Source: Monoplex corrugatus (taxonomy: Eukaryota; Mollusca; Gastropoda; Littorinimorpha; Ranellidae). Taken from it: 64,000 nt of DNA. The notes under the pieces are model-generated. The model worked only from the letters and a program-made list of their open reading frames with translations, had not been told where the DNA came from and did not search any database. The translations under genes and the position numbers were made by a program. Below are positions 1-10,903 of this stretch, piece by piece. Within the stretch, counting starts at the first letter, position 1; every line of letters begins with the position of its first letter. The DNA is taken from the NCBI GenBank assembly GCA_030674185.1, contig JAPXFY010000022.1, positions 36,211,540-36,275,539 of the forward strand, read 5' to 3'.

Positions 1-824
1 AGATCGGGACTGCATGCTGGGCACTCCATTCTGTTGACTCCAGACTGCTGCAGGAAGTCGTTGACCACCCTTGCCCTGTGGGGGCGAGCGTTGTCATCCT
101 GGTAGACAGCCGTCGGTCCCATCTGCTGCAGTGTAGGCACAGCCAGCGGTCGAAGGATCTCATCCCGGTATTGGAGGCCAGTCAGGTTACCCTGTACATG
201 ATACAAGGGTGTTCTGTGATGAAGGCTGAAGGCCCCCCAGACCATTACAGAACCTCCACCAAAGGCCACCTTTTCTTGGACAGTGGTGTCAATAAAGCGT
301 TGCCCTGGGCGCCTCCAGACCCTCAGTCGGCCGTCGTTGTGGTTCATGGTGAAGCGTGATTCATCACTGAACAGGACCTGGGACCATTGCTGACGTGTCC
401 ACCTCACGTGACGTCTGCAGAAGGCGCGGCGTGCTGCCCTATGGGCTGGAGTTAAGCGTGGCCGTACAGCTGGGCGACGAGAACGGAGGTTAAACCCATG
501 AAGGCGGTTCCGTATGGTCTGCTGGCTGATGTTGATGTTAGTAGCCACCCTCAGCTGCCTTCGAATGATGCTGGAAGAGGCTGTTCTTGCCTGCAGGGCT
601 TGTCGTTCAATGAGACGATCTTCACGTGGGTTTGTCTTCTTCGGTCGACCAGATCTGCGTCTTTCATGGACCCTCCCAGTGGCTGTGAAGCGTTGAATTA
701 GTCTGACAATGACCGAGATGGACACCTGAAGTCGCCTGGCCACTTCTCGCTTGGGAACACCATCTTGGAATCATGCAACAGCTCGTCCCCTCTCAAACTC
801 GCTCAATTTTCGTCGTGGAGGCAT
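1..824 (-). pseudogene. Tc1-like transposase, 3' end beyond window, one nonsense codon
   Basis: The minus strand from the ATG at 822-824 reads as a Tc1/mariner-superfamily transposase, the enzyme that cuts and pastes its own DNA transposon. An N-terminal helix-turn-helix pair is followed by the GRPKKT linker at about 610-650, then the first catalytic Asp in FSDES (363-365) and the second in QDDNARPH (93-95). The third acidic residue lies beyond base 1. The frame stays in register from 824 to 1 with a single visible break: TGA at 771-773 where a Trp is expected (AVA*FQDG). So the copy is nearly intact but probably dead, unless translation starts downstream. Terminal inverted repeats could not be placed; an AT-rich stretch near 1160-1190 is a weak candidate for the 5' end. 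Confidence 0.85.
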
Positions 825-1288
825 TGTCAGATCAGGCCTACTACTGGTGGAATGTCTTCTTATAAAGCCAAGCGAGAGACAGCATCTCACACATAAACAG
901 CAGTGCTTGCACGTGCATAATGGTTTTTCCATCTGGCTTGTGCAATGTGTTCAGGCAGAACGGTCCAAAACAAGGTCCTTTTTCGCAAGTTTCCGCTTTT
1001 CCGTTTGCGGCCAAGCTCAGTAGTAGAGAATCCCGTGCAATTTTCGCACTAACACAACATCGCCCACTTACAGCTGAACAAGAATTCATAACAATTTGGC
1101 TGGACTGAGAAATAAATAACAGTAGCGAACCGAGTTTATTACGCACCTGTTTTCTCATAGTGATCCTTAACTTTTTGTGCGTAGCTTATATAAGTAATGC
1201 AGCGTTTCAGGACAACAACAAATAATTCAGTGCAACTCCTATCTTTGATTTTTTGTTCTTGTCATCAGTTGTGTTGTCATACTACTAA
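825..1288. other. Probable 5' flank of the Tc1-like element
   Basis: No credible gene. It includes the likely 5' untranslated part of the Tc1-like transposon. The short open frames on both strands have no recognisable domain. Confidence 0.4.
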
Positions 1289-1332
1289 CAGTGGTTCTCT
1301 AAACTTCCTGTTTTCAAAAGAGTAATACAAGG

Positions 1333-1905
1333 GAGGCAAACAACAGACAGTTGAACATGTCCTGAGCTCATGGAAGGTAGCGCTAATCCAAGGATGGTAC
1401 ACATGGAGGCACAATCAAGTGCTTCAAGAGATCGCACATGTGATCAGCACTGGCAGAGGAAAAACACTTGTCACCAGAAGCTCCAAGAACCTTCTACACG
1501 GCAGGAGGTAGGAAAATGTGACTTGAAAAAGATGACTCCAAGAGCATGGAAGCAGGATCTGCTGGATGAAGCGGATGACTGTGAGTGCACGACAGATCTC
1601 CCACAATGGAAAAAAAAAAACACCCAAAACTTTTCTGCAAGAGTGGCATGAGACTGGACATAGTTGTCCAATCGTATTCATCCAAACAAGTGATTCTGAT
1701 CAAGCACATTGTACCATACGAAAATACAATGGTGGAAGCTCATATCTGCAAGACTGAAAAGTATGCCAGTCTAGCCAGCAACTTGAGGACATCTGGCTTT
1801 CAAGCCGAAGTCCTTGCCATAGAGATTGGAAAAAGGGGGTGGGGGTGATAGGAACATCAGCCTATGATCTCATGAAGCAGTTCTCGATGTCGGGGAGAGG
1901 ACCAG
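1333..1905 (+). pseudogene. Decayed 3' fragment of the R2-like RLE retrotransposon
   Basis: Broken frames match the C-terminus of the RLE element found intact at 30.5-34.4 kb: QTVEHVLSSWKVAL (zinc-knuckle region), then MRLDIVVQSYSSKQVILIKH and TSAYDLMKQFS of the endonuclease domain. Frameshifts, an A-run near 1610-1620 and substitutions across its length show it is much older than the other copies. The 152-bp terminal repeat and tRNA-like tail are not recognisable. Imperfect direct repeats of roughly 65 bp flank it (about 1289-1352 and 1919-1998). Confidence 0.8.
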
Positions 1906-2031
1906 TGTTTCTTACTACCAACAGTGCTTTGTGGACATTTTCTACACTTCTGGTTTTCAAAAAGAGTATTACAAGGGAGACAAACAACTTACAGTTATTA
2001 ACGTACAGCTCTTCAGTATTGCTCCCCTGCA

Positions 2032-2145
<114 letters not shown>

Positions 2146-2539
2146 TTGCCTCCTTCTTTTTTCAAAGAGGTATGAATTGTTTGAGTCACTGCTTGTTTTG
2201 TCAGAGGAATAAATGTATGGGCCACTTTGGAACAAGGCAATATGATTAATTGCACTGTTCATACATGAATTTATAAGGTTGAACCACAGAATGGTGTTTT
2301 ATATGGTATTTCGTGATTTTCTTTTGTACATTGTAGATTGATTACTTCTGTATACATGTATGGTTCCTTGCAAACAGAATGTTATTTTTTTTAATACGGC
2401 TATGTGTGGTACTTTGTGGATTGATATGGTGATTTTTGTGGTACTCTGAGACTTTATGTGACACTTTGTAGATATGTTGTCAGTTTATTGACATTTTATC
2501 TGGGACCGATGATAAGTCATACAAGCAAATAAACAATCC

Positions 2540-3215
2540 TTGTGTTGGTCGTGATTGATCGATCGTCATATTACATCTGCTTTTACTGTGACATCTCCTC
2601 TCCTGGCACAACTTCACTGGTTCCCTGTATCAAAGCGCATACAGTACAAACTAGACACCATGTGCTACAAAAGCCTCAATAACGCAGCCCCCGATTACCT
2701 GTCAAGCCTACTTGAGATCTATGTTCCCTCACGTCCCTCCGCTCTGCCTCCGATCCTCTGACTTTTCGCTTTCCACGCACTAAGCTCAATACCTATGGTC
2801 CACGAGCCTTCTCTGTTTCTGGTCCACTCTCCTGGAACAAACTTCCTCTCTCAGTCCGTCAGCAACCTACTTTCCGCTCTCAAAACTCACCTTTTCTCCT
2901 CCGCATAAAATCCTAACCTCACTCAACCCCCACCCCCCCTCTGCAGCCTGTCTCCGCTCGGAGGGGAATCACATGGTTATAATATATAATTGTATATGCT
3001 ATGCTCTCTATAATTTTCCATTGCTTTTATTCTTGCTTTTATTGCTTTTATTCTTTCTCCCCATTTATAGCCATGCGTGTGTGTGAGTGTGTGTGTGTGT
3101 GCGTGCGTGCGTGTGTGTGCGTGCTTGCGTGTGTGTCTGCTTCAGCGCTTAGATTTGATTTTATCAAGATTTTGCGCTATATAAATATTGTAATTATATT
3201 ATTATTGACCTGTCC
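2540..3215 (+). mobile_element. L2/CR1-type LINE, 5'-truncated 3' end
   Basis: Translation in shifting frames gives the typical end of an L2/CR1-group reverse transcriptase: LHWFPVSKRIQYKLDTMCYK, APDYLSSLL, then YGPRAFSVSGPLSWNKLP in another frame. A GT-rich 3' untranslated region (3073-3140) follows, and the terminal GCGCTATATAAATATTGTAA runs into ATT repeats at about 3170-3205. That tail (AAGCGC near ATAAATATT) is shared with the copy at 24612-25020. It is a dead fragment. Confidence 0.75.
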
Positions 3216-4063
3216 TGAAACCTCAAACTTCAGACCAGGCGTTTAATTGGTTTCTCAAATAAAAACGAAGAAAATGCGCTTAACTCCAAGAATATCGCAA
3301 TACCTTACACTACAATGGCTGTGTTTTGTTTATCTGGTCATATCTTGGTAACTAATGTTTGTACAAAAAAAAATTATCTAGCCCATTACATAATGCTTCG
3401 GGTTTGTTTTTGTTTTTTTCTTTTCTTTTTAGATGAGATTGTTTCATATCAAGTGGTCAACTGAAGAGAGCTGTGTGTCTGTGACAAAAATGTAATAACA
3501 TTTTCTCGACTGTTTATGGATGGATCTGCACCAAGTTTTTGTCAAGGGTATGGATTGTTGAAGAGTCACGAATAACAAAGTTCAGAAGTCATGGTGCCAA
3601 GGTCAAGTTCACACAGATCAAAAACGTCCATAAAATCGGCACTTCTTGGGGAATGTGTGTGGACAGCACTTTCTCAGAAATGTTTTTCAATATTTACAAT
3701 CTGTTTTCATTGTTGTGACAGTCTACCGTTGTACTCGCTCACGTGAAGTTTTGTTTTATCTGAAGCTTGTTCCAAGTCATAACGATTTTGAGAAGTACAG
3801 TCTGGATTTTATGTGATAATTTTTGTTCACAAAGGGAGATTGTTAGAATGGCTTGACCATCTTCTTTTTGTCTGATTATATGTCAGAAATTATTTTCAAG
3901 TCAGGTCGATCTCTATGATAACCTGTATATAGCTAATTTCTTGCGTTATACTGACACGGATTTCTTTGTTACTAATACACAGATTGCATTGTCTCATCAT
4001 ATTGTTACTACGTGATATGGACGTGAACTTTGTACGATAATTGAGTGTGTGGTTTTGTTGTTG
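3216..4063. other. No gene seen
   Basis: AT-rich sequence with scattered short open frames and no domain, tRNA or clear repeat. Confidence 0.5.
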
Positions 4064-4118
4064 TTGTTGGTTTTTTTTTTTGGGGGGGGGGGGGGGGGGT
4101 TGTTTTTTGTTTTTTTAT
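4064..4118. repeat. T-run, G-run, T-run low-complexity tract
   Basis: A (GTT)n stretch runs into a T-run, then about 18 G residues, then another T-run. Such long G/C homopolymers are often unstable or miscalled. Confidence 0.85.
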
Positions 4119-4527
4119 CGGCGCGCGCATTTTGACATGTCGACTTTATGATTTATTATAGTTTTCTATACAGTGTGATTTCATATGCCGCAGACTGTTG
4201 ACAGTAATAATAATAACCTCTGGGCAACGATAACGTGCAATAACTAAGTGTTCCATCCCCCACTAAGTGATTTTACATCCAGTTTGTGTTCATACGAGTG
4301 TCCTTTTACTGCTTGTGGACAGGGCTCAAGTCTGTGGAAGTTGTTTGTTGTCGTTCACTCGTTCCTCACGTTGTTTTTTCTTTGCTTCTCCTCCGTCACT
4401 TGAATATTTTTGTTTTCCTTTCTTTGTTTCGTTCTTCTTAGAAAAAACGCAAAGATTAACACAAATTTTAGGCTGAATTGTTATGTTCTCTCTGTCGCTT
4501 TCACTCTGACTCTCTTTTCATTTTGTG

Positions 4528-4529
<2 letters not shown>

Positions 4530-4571
<42 letters not shown>
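4530..4571. repeat. (TG)n microsatellite
   Basis: Pure TG dinucleotide, followed by TCTG-type tetranucleotides to about 4600. Confidence 0.95.
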
Positions 4572-4572
<1 letters not shown>

Positions 4573-4791
4573 TGTCTGTTGTCTGTCTGTCTATCTGTCT
4601 GTTGTAAACGTATTACCTCTCGTGCCATTTACAGGAAAGTGTAATCACTCGACAGTCCTGAGTGTACAGAATGTGCATAATCTATTACTTTCATTTTTAC
4701 GGAGAAGTTGCGTGAAATCTCAGTAGTGATCTCTCAGCTGACACACCTCTGTGTTGCCTGGTAGAAAGAATCGATATGTACAATCATTTTC

Positions 4792-4896
<105 letters not shown>

Positions 4897-4993
4897 GTTT
4901 AAGCTATCGTTAGTACAGTTTGACCATCTGTCTTTTTTACCTCTACACTCTTTTGTACATTCTTTCATATCTTCTTTTCTTCTTCCTTTTCCT

Positions 4994-4994
<1 letters not shown>

Positions 4995-5044
<50 letters not shown>

Positions 5045-5061
5045 TACTACTACTACTACTC
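4995..5061. repeat. (TAC)n microsatellite abutting a SINE-like tail
   Basis: About 20 TAC/ACT units with one interruption. Downstream, GTTAATGTGGTGTTAAAC and CTCCAACTAAC (about 5086-5114) look like the GCGTAAAACNCCAACTAAC end common in mollusc SINE or LINE tails (recalled, not searched). The tract may therefore be a retroposon tail. Confidence 0.8.
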
Positions 5062-5114
5062 TTCTCTACTGTTGTGATACAGCAGCGTTAATGTGGTGTT
5101 AAACTCCAACTAAC

Positions 5115-5874
5115 CTATGTCCACATTTGCCTGTTCCTACCCCCTCCCCAAACTTCCTTCTTACCTGTAAGTTTGTTGTGACAATCAACACGGGCATGTG
5201 TCATGTATATGTAGGTCATGCTGATCAAGCTTGCTCATCCACGGTGCAGTGTGTTTAGGTCAATTGGTAATTGACAGTGCTGACTGCTCACGATAATAAT
5301 TTTGATGTCTGTGATAATAATCATAAATGTCAAATCGCTCTTTTCTTTTGATGTTCATTTATTTTATTTTCATGTTCATTTGATCATCGGTAGGAAGGTT
5401 TACTCCATTGTTCTGTGGACTAATAATTTTTTTAAAAGGTTCTATTTCAACAGACTGTCCGAACAGAGGAGAAAAATAAACCTTTGGGGTGTGACGGAGC
5501 ACGTCAAGCAACAGAAAAACAAAGAAACAAACAAAGAAACAAATGTACAAACAATGCACAGATGGGCCTGTGCCTGTCTGTTGTCATGTCTTCTACAGCG
5601 TACATCTTTATGGACCAACTATTCAAGTTTTCATTACGCTCACACAAAACGGAAATTGTGACAACAACAAGGGACCCACCATTTGATTGCTTAGCTGCGA
5701 GATTATCCGATAAATAGCGAGAATATGTAATAACTTAAAACAGCAGTTGTTGGCAGCGCTGTGAACATTTACACGCTTGACCCAGTTGTTCCATGATCTC
5801 TACACTGATTCCAATCTGTTGCGAAGATCCGAAATGTTCGTTGTTAGGCAACCAGAGTTGCTAGGTTGTATCTG
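5115..5874. other. No gene seen
   Basis: Short open frames (for example 5302-5661 plus) lack any domain or coding-like composition. Confidence 0.5.
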
Positions 5875-5877
5875 CTA

Positions 5878-6160
5878 GGCCACCTCCACTTCCAAGTCAT
5901 CAAATTCGTAGAAGTGCACGTCACGGAGGAGTTCTTTCAACTTGGGGAAATCGAAGTCTGGTGGAATCATACTGGAGAATAGACGGGGTGTAGCAGAGCA
6001 TTCCAATGATATGATGTCATAAGTGACGTCACTTCTGTCTACTTGGTGGCAGAATGCGTTGTCGTGTAGTGTCAATGGCGAATCACTGAATAGTGTTTTA
6101 CGTTTCTTTCCGATTGCAGGTCTAAGTATTTCATCAGCAACACCCTGTGATTGTCTTGAG
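5878..6160 (-). pseudogene. Mariner-type transposase remnant
   Basis: The minus strand shows PLTLHDNAFCHQVD (second catalytic Asp region of mariner transposases), then after a garbled stretch PPDFDFPKLKELLRDVHF, matching the family pattern PPDFDLFPKLKE near the third catalytic Asp. The middle is out of frame and the N-terminal half is absent, so this is a dead fragment. It is a different family from the Tc1-like copy at 1-824. Confidence 0.7.
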
Positions 6161-6689
6161 TGACGGTTTTGTCTCATTGCAACGCATTGCACTGGCAATA
6201 CACTGTTATTACCATAGGCATTTTTCATCATGTCTTTTTTTTCTGAACTTGATAAGCCATAAAGTGTGCCACTCCGATGACCATCTCCTTATTTATCTGT
6301 CTTCATTAAAAATTTCTCCAACTTGTTGAACTTTTTTTTCTAACAGCTTCAGCTGTCCTCTCAGAACAATGTTCTACATCATTTCGTTTAGTTTTAAAGA
6401 GTGACACCCACCTGTAACCTGCAGGCTGTAAAAGGGCTTGTGTCACTCTTTGTAGTATTGTTGGTATATGTACACTACAACTTCCTTTATAAACATTCAG
6501 TTTTAATGTAAGCGCGCTGTTCTTAACATTAACGTGGCCATGACGCTTAGAGTGACTACCCAATGTGACGCCATAACAAATGCAGTGACAATGTTTTGCA
6601 AGCTATTTCGTAAATAGATAAAGAGTAATTTGGGCAGCTGTGTGTAAAGTTTCAAAGCGCTGCAACAATTAGGCCCCTAGTGTTCATGG

Positions 6690-6900
6690 TATTTGATTGA
6701 TTGATTTGATTCAGTTTTACGTCAGCACCCACCTCAGGTGATATGGCCGACGGGGATAACCATCCCAGGAAAATGGGGGCAATGGGGGACTTATCTAATC
6801 CTATACTGACACCACCAGAACAACAATGATGCTAAGATGGGATAGTGAGAAGGCCAGATTTAATGTAGCGATTCATGGTATCAGGGCATGCTCGCTATTT
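6690..6900. repeat. Possible SINE-like repeat
   Basis: GATTGATTGATT followed by a segment with CAGTTTTACGTCAGCACC and CACCTCAGGTGATATGG. I associate this with dispersed mollusc repeats from memory. No second copy was found in this window, so the assignment is weak. Confidence 0.3.
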
Positions 6901-7079
6901 ATTGGATGACCCTTGTACCGCTGCTGTCGGGTATTTTGACAGTGCAGGCAGTGCGTAGGCCTACATAGAAGAGGTAGCGTATCGCTAAACGTGGATTGCT
7001 TTTTAAGTTTTTTACCTGTTTGATCATTGAAACAAATAAACTACAGTTTCTGTGCAAAATCGGAATTTTCTTTTATTAT

Positions 7080-7095
7080 AGTTATTATTATTACT

Positions 7096-7126
<31 letters not shown>

Positions 7127-7130
7127 CTTG
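7080..7130. repeat. (TTA)n-rich microsatellite
   Basis: Imperfect TTA/TCA trinucleotide run. Confidence 0.8.
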
Positions 7131-7189
7131 ATTTTGTTATCAGCCACAATAACCACAACCAAAATAGCTGCATGGATGATGTAGATCTG

Positions 7190-8440
7190 CGATTCGTGTA
7201 TCTGCATTGAAAAGATTATGAAATTAACTTGTACTGTTATGGTAAAACAACTATAGCAATGTACATTGACTGTGAGTTTGATTATACTGTTAGTCTATAC
7301 TAGCAACCAAATGACAGTAATTTAAATCTTTAGGCTCATGTAACTAAAGCAGTTTGTTGATTTATTACGGTCAGACATTTGATTTAAACTGGTATTGATA
7401 TAGTTCTCTTTCCAAGCTCTGTACACCCCCATGCTCGTGGTTTTTAAGTTGCTTTAAAAAAAATATTCAGAATTATATTTGCAACGATATATTGTATTGA
7501 CAGATGTTTTGAGGGGAAATGCATGCACAAACATTTTAAAACGCAGATGTTTAGGGATAAAGTAAAATCATACACATACATTTTTAAAACGCAAATGTTT
7601 TGGGGGAGGGGAATGAACGCAAAGTGCATATGTGAACAGAAGTTTGAAGCAAGTAACAAACAAAACAAACTATGGGCTTGTTTGTTATCGTTTCAGAGCA
7701 AATCTACATTTTCCTATGTGTGTCATGTTCAGTTTTGTTGAAATTGAAACTGGAAAAAAGTCTCAACAAACGAAGTAAAAAAAAAATAGTATGAGTGGTT
7801 TTCGAAAAAAAAAAGTTCTTCTTGTTTCACTGATATCTTGCTTTAATCTATTTTCAATCGAGATATGAACAGTTCGGGGGGCAGGGGGGAGGCGTGACGT
7901 GTGTTGTTATTACAATAATTAGTGTAATGATTACACTTTCAATTATAACCTGCTCAGTGTGTTCATTGTCTTGATGGATAATTGTTCATTGGTTGGTTGA
8001 TAGATTTCTTTATTCAGTGTGTTGTGAAATATATAAATTATATATCCCTGTGCTTGTATACAGTTTTCTGTTGTTTGAATTGTTGTTGTTACCATCACAA
8101 CAAATGGAGATGAAGCATCATGATTGGCATCTATCAATCGAAGATCTTTCGTGTTTTATGTTACGTGTTGAGTATTGATATGTTTACTTCACCAAGAAGA
8201 GATCTACTGAATAAATTTTGTTGATCCCATTATAGTTTGCCATGACCTGTGTTTACTATTGTCCATCCACTGTTGGAAAGAAAGATGAAGGTAGGTGATC
8301 TCTGCGTGGTTTGTTGATCTGAAACGGATGCAAACACGCCTGTATTCGATGTCATTGGTTGTGTTCGGTTATACTTGTTGACTATTTAACATCAGGTGTG
8401 GTTTGACTCAAATGAAGGTGTGAACGGGATTTTGATCGAT
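7190..8440. other. No gene seen
   Basis: AT-rich, with a short internal near-duplication around 7530-7600 (two segments with TTTTAAAACGCA-ATGTTT). No coding signal. Confidence 0.5.
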
Positions 8441-8467
8441 TAATGGTTTTGTATCAGTTGATATTGT

Positions 8468-8553
8468 TCATGGTGGTGAACGGATTTTGGTTGATCGATT
8501 GTTTAATGGTGACGTTATTTTGATTGATCGATTGTTTAATGATGACGTTATTT
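8468..8553. repeat. Short tandem duplication, about 33 bp unit
   Basis: Two to three copies of a unit containing TTGATCGATTGTTTAATG and GTGACGTTAT occur in direct succession. Confidence 0.75.
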
Positions 8554-8652
8554 TGCCATGGGCGTTCGGGAAGCAAGTGTATTGTTGATTGAAGGATGTG
8601 ATGATGTTGTAGATGGTTCCATTATTGTGCAATAAACATATATGTCATCTTT

Positions 8653-9040
8653 GGTTTTCGTTATCCTAAACCATACATAACAAATTATGTTTATTGGTTT
8701 TCGTTATCCTAAACTATACATAACAAATTATATTTACTGTTTTTCGTTATCCTAAACCATACATAACAAATTATGTTTATTGTTTTTCGTTATCAAAACC
8801 TAAAAATTATACATCCTAACTAAAATTATGTTTATTGTTTTTCGTTATCCTAAACTATACATAACAAATTCTGTTTACTGGTTTTCGTTATCCTAAACTA
8901 TACATAACAAATTATGTTTATTGGTTTTCGTTATCCTAAACTATACATAACAAATTATGTTTATTATTTTTCGTTATCCTAAACAATTATGTTTACTGTT
9001 TTTCGTTATCCTAAACTATACATAACAAATTATGTTTACG
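8653..9040 (+). repeat. 43-bp minisatellite, about nine copies
   Basis: The unit starts GGTTTTCGTTATCCTAAAC and ends ACAAATTATGTTTATT; unit starts at 8653 and 8696 give a 43-bp period. One copy near 8790-8830 carries an insertion and another near 8980 is shortened. It lies immediately before the (TG)n tract. Confidence 0.95.
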
Positions 9041-9063
9041 GTTTCATCTGTGTCTGTCGTCTG

Positions 9064-9171
<108 letters not shown>

Positions 9172-9239
9172 AAGCATCACGTGTAATGTTTTATATACCA
9201 GTTGTACACCGTGCAAAACGTACAATCTCTCCAAAACGT

Positions 9240-10135
9240 TTTAAATCAACAAACTAACAACAACAACAAACACAATCTTCTCACCCCAATCAACTTCACG
9301 TCAAACTACCTTATCTGGACGTGAAATAGATATAATGACAACGTGATCTGCCCTCCTTAACTTCATAAAGCCAGGAGAACACTCTGGTTGCACGTCTTTC
9401 TTTGCTGTTTATTGTACAAGAGATAGAATCATAAAAACATACCAGCAGGAAACAATGCGACCAGTCGCGTACTGAAATTGTTAGCGTAACGGATTTACAA
9501 GCCCATGGATTATTGTAGGACATTTCATACTTTTAACGGTTGCATTGTGGCGACATGCTCTCCCCGAAAGAGCAACGTGAATTATAATGTGGTCATGGTA
9601 AATATGGGGCAACTTTTGCTCCATATGTTTGTTGAGCTCTTCGTTGTGTTACCATAGGACTGTGCCATGACGGGTGGACTCACGCAGTCTATGTCCTTCA
9701 CCGTACGGACTCATCACAGAAGTTGTTAAACTCCCTCACCAAGATCACTGTTTCTTTCTCTCGTGTGTTTTATTTCCTTTCATATTTATTTCTCATATTG
9801 TTTTATTTTTGTCACTTTGGACAAGTGAAATTCTGTCTGCTCTATGGGCAAGATTACCCATTAACGGCATAATGAACGTGTAAAGGCAGATAATTACCGT
9901 ATTAGTGGCAAAAGTGTTTCTCCCTGAATGAATCAGCTAAAGGTCTGATTATACATCCCTTCACACTTTAATGTTTTCTGCAAGTAACGTGACAAAATTG
10001 TAAAAAAAAATACTGTAGAAATGCTGGTCTCCGTCTATATTATTATAGCCAACTTTTCTTAATTAAACATCATCACATTTCACACGCACAGTAAATGAAT
10101 AAAACTTCCGGGTTTTTTTTCATCTTATACTTGTA
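9240..10135. other. No gene seen
   Basis: Non-coding sequence. Open frames here (for example 9311-9523 minus) show no domain. Confidence 0.5.
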
Positions 10136-10139
10136 AAAC

Positions 10140-10240
10140 TAGAGATCTGAAAGACAAATTATTAAAACAGAGATTGAAAGACAAATTATAAAAATAGAGA
10201 TTGAAAGACAAATTATAAAGATAGAGATTGAAAAACAAAT
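10140..10240. repeat. 27-bp tandem repeat, about four copies
   Basis: Direct units of AGAGATTGAAAGACAAATTA plus ATAAAAAT with small changes. Confidence 0.85.
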
Positions 10241-10903
10241 CAATCGACTTAAGTTTGATTTCACATCTAGTTGAAGCTTTAAGTGTTCTGTGTTTAAGCG
10301 GAGGAACTTTGTTTAGTCAACGATGAAGTACACAAGACGCTGGACAGAGACGCCCAGGGTCACCAGTTCAGTCAGAGAACTACTGCTCACACTTGTATGG
10401 TGGAGTGGCGAGTAGCTTATCTAGCTAAAGAAAGCAGTGAAATGACAAATTTTAAGAAGTTCATCCCGCATCGCTCGTCGCGCGGTCAAACAAGGAGCGT
10501 GTCCTGCAACGTTGTCTCAGGCTGCAGTCGAAAAATCAGCTACTGAGACCAAAATTATCAAAATACCAAAAACTCAAAAATTCAATGCAGGACTGATGAA
10601 GAGAAAGAAAGACATCTTCATAGCTATTATCAATGTCCGTACACTTCAGAAGGAAGGACAGATGCCTGAACTAATTGCGTCAGCAGAATCTACAAACCAA
10701 AACATCATTTGCCAGCAAGAACATAGATTCATACATGAAGACATTGTAACAAAAGAACACGATTTTGGAAGTTGGAAGCTGATTACATGTTCAGCTTGGA
10801 AAAACAGCGTGAATGCTGCAACTGGCGGAATTGGAATGCTTTTCAGCCAGCAGGCCTACAATGCACTTAGCAATATCGAAATGATATCTCCAAGAATTAT
10901 GAT

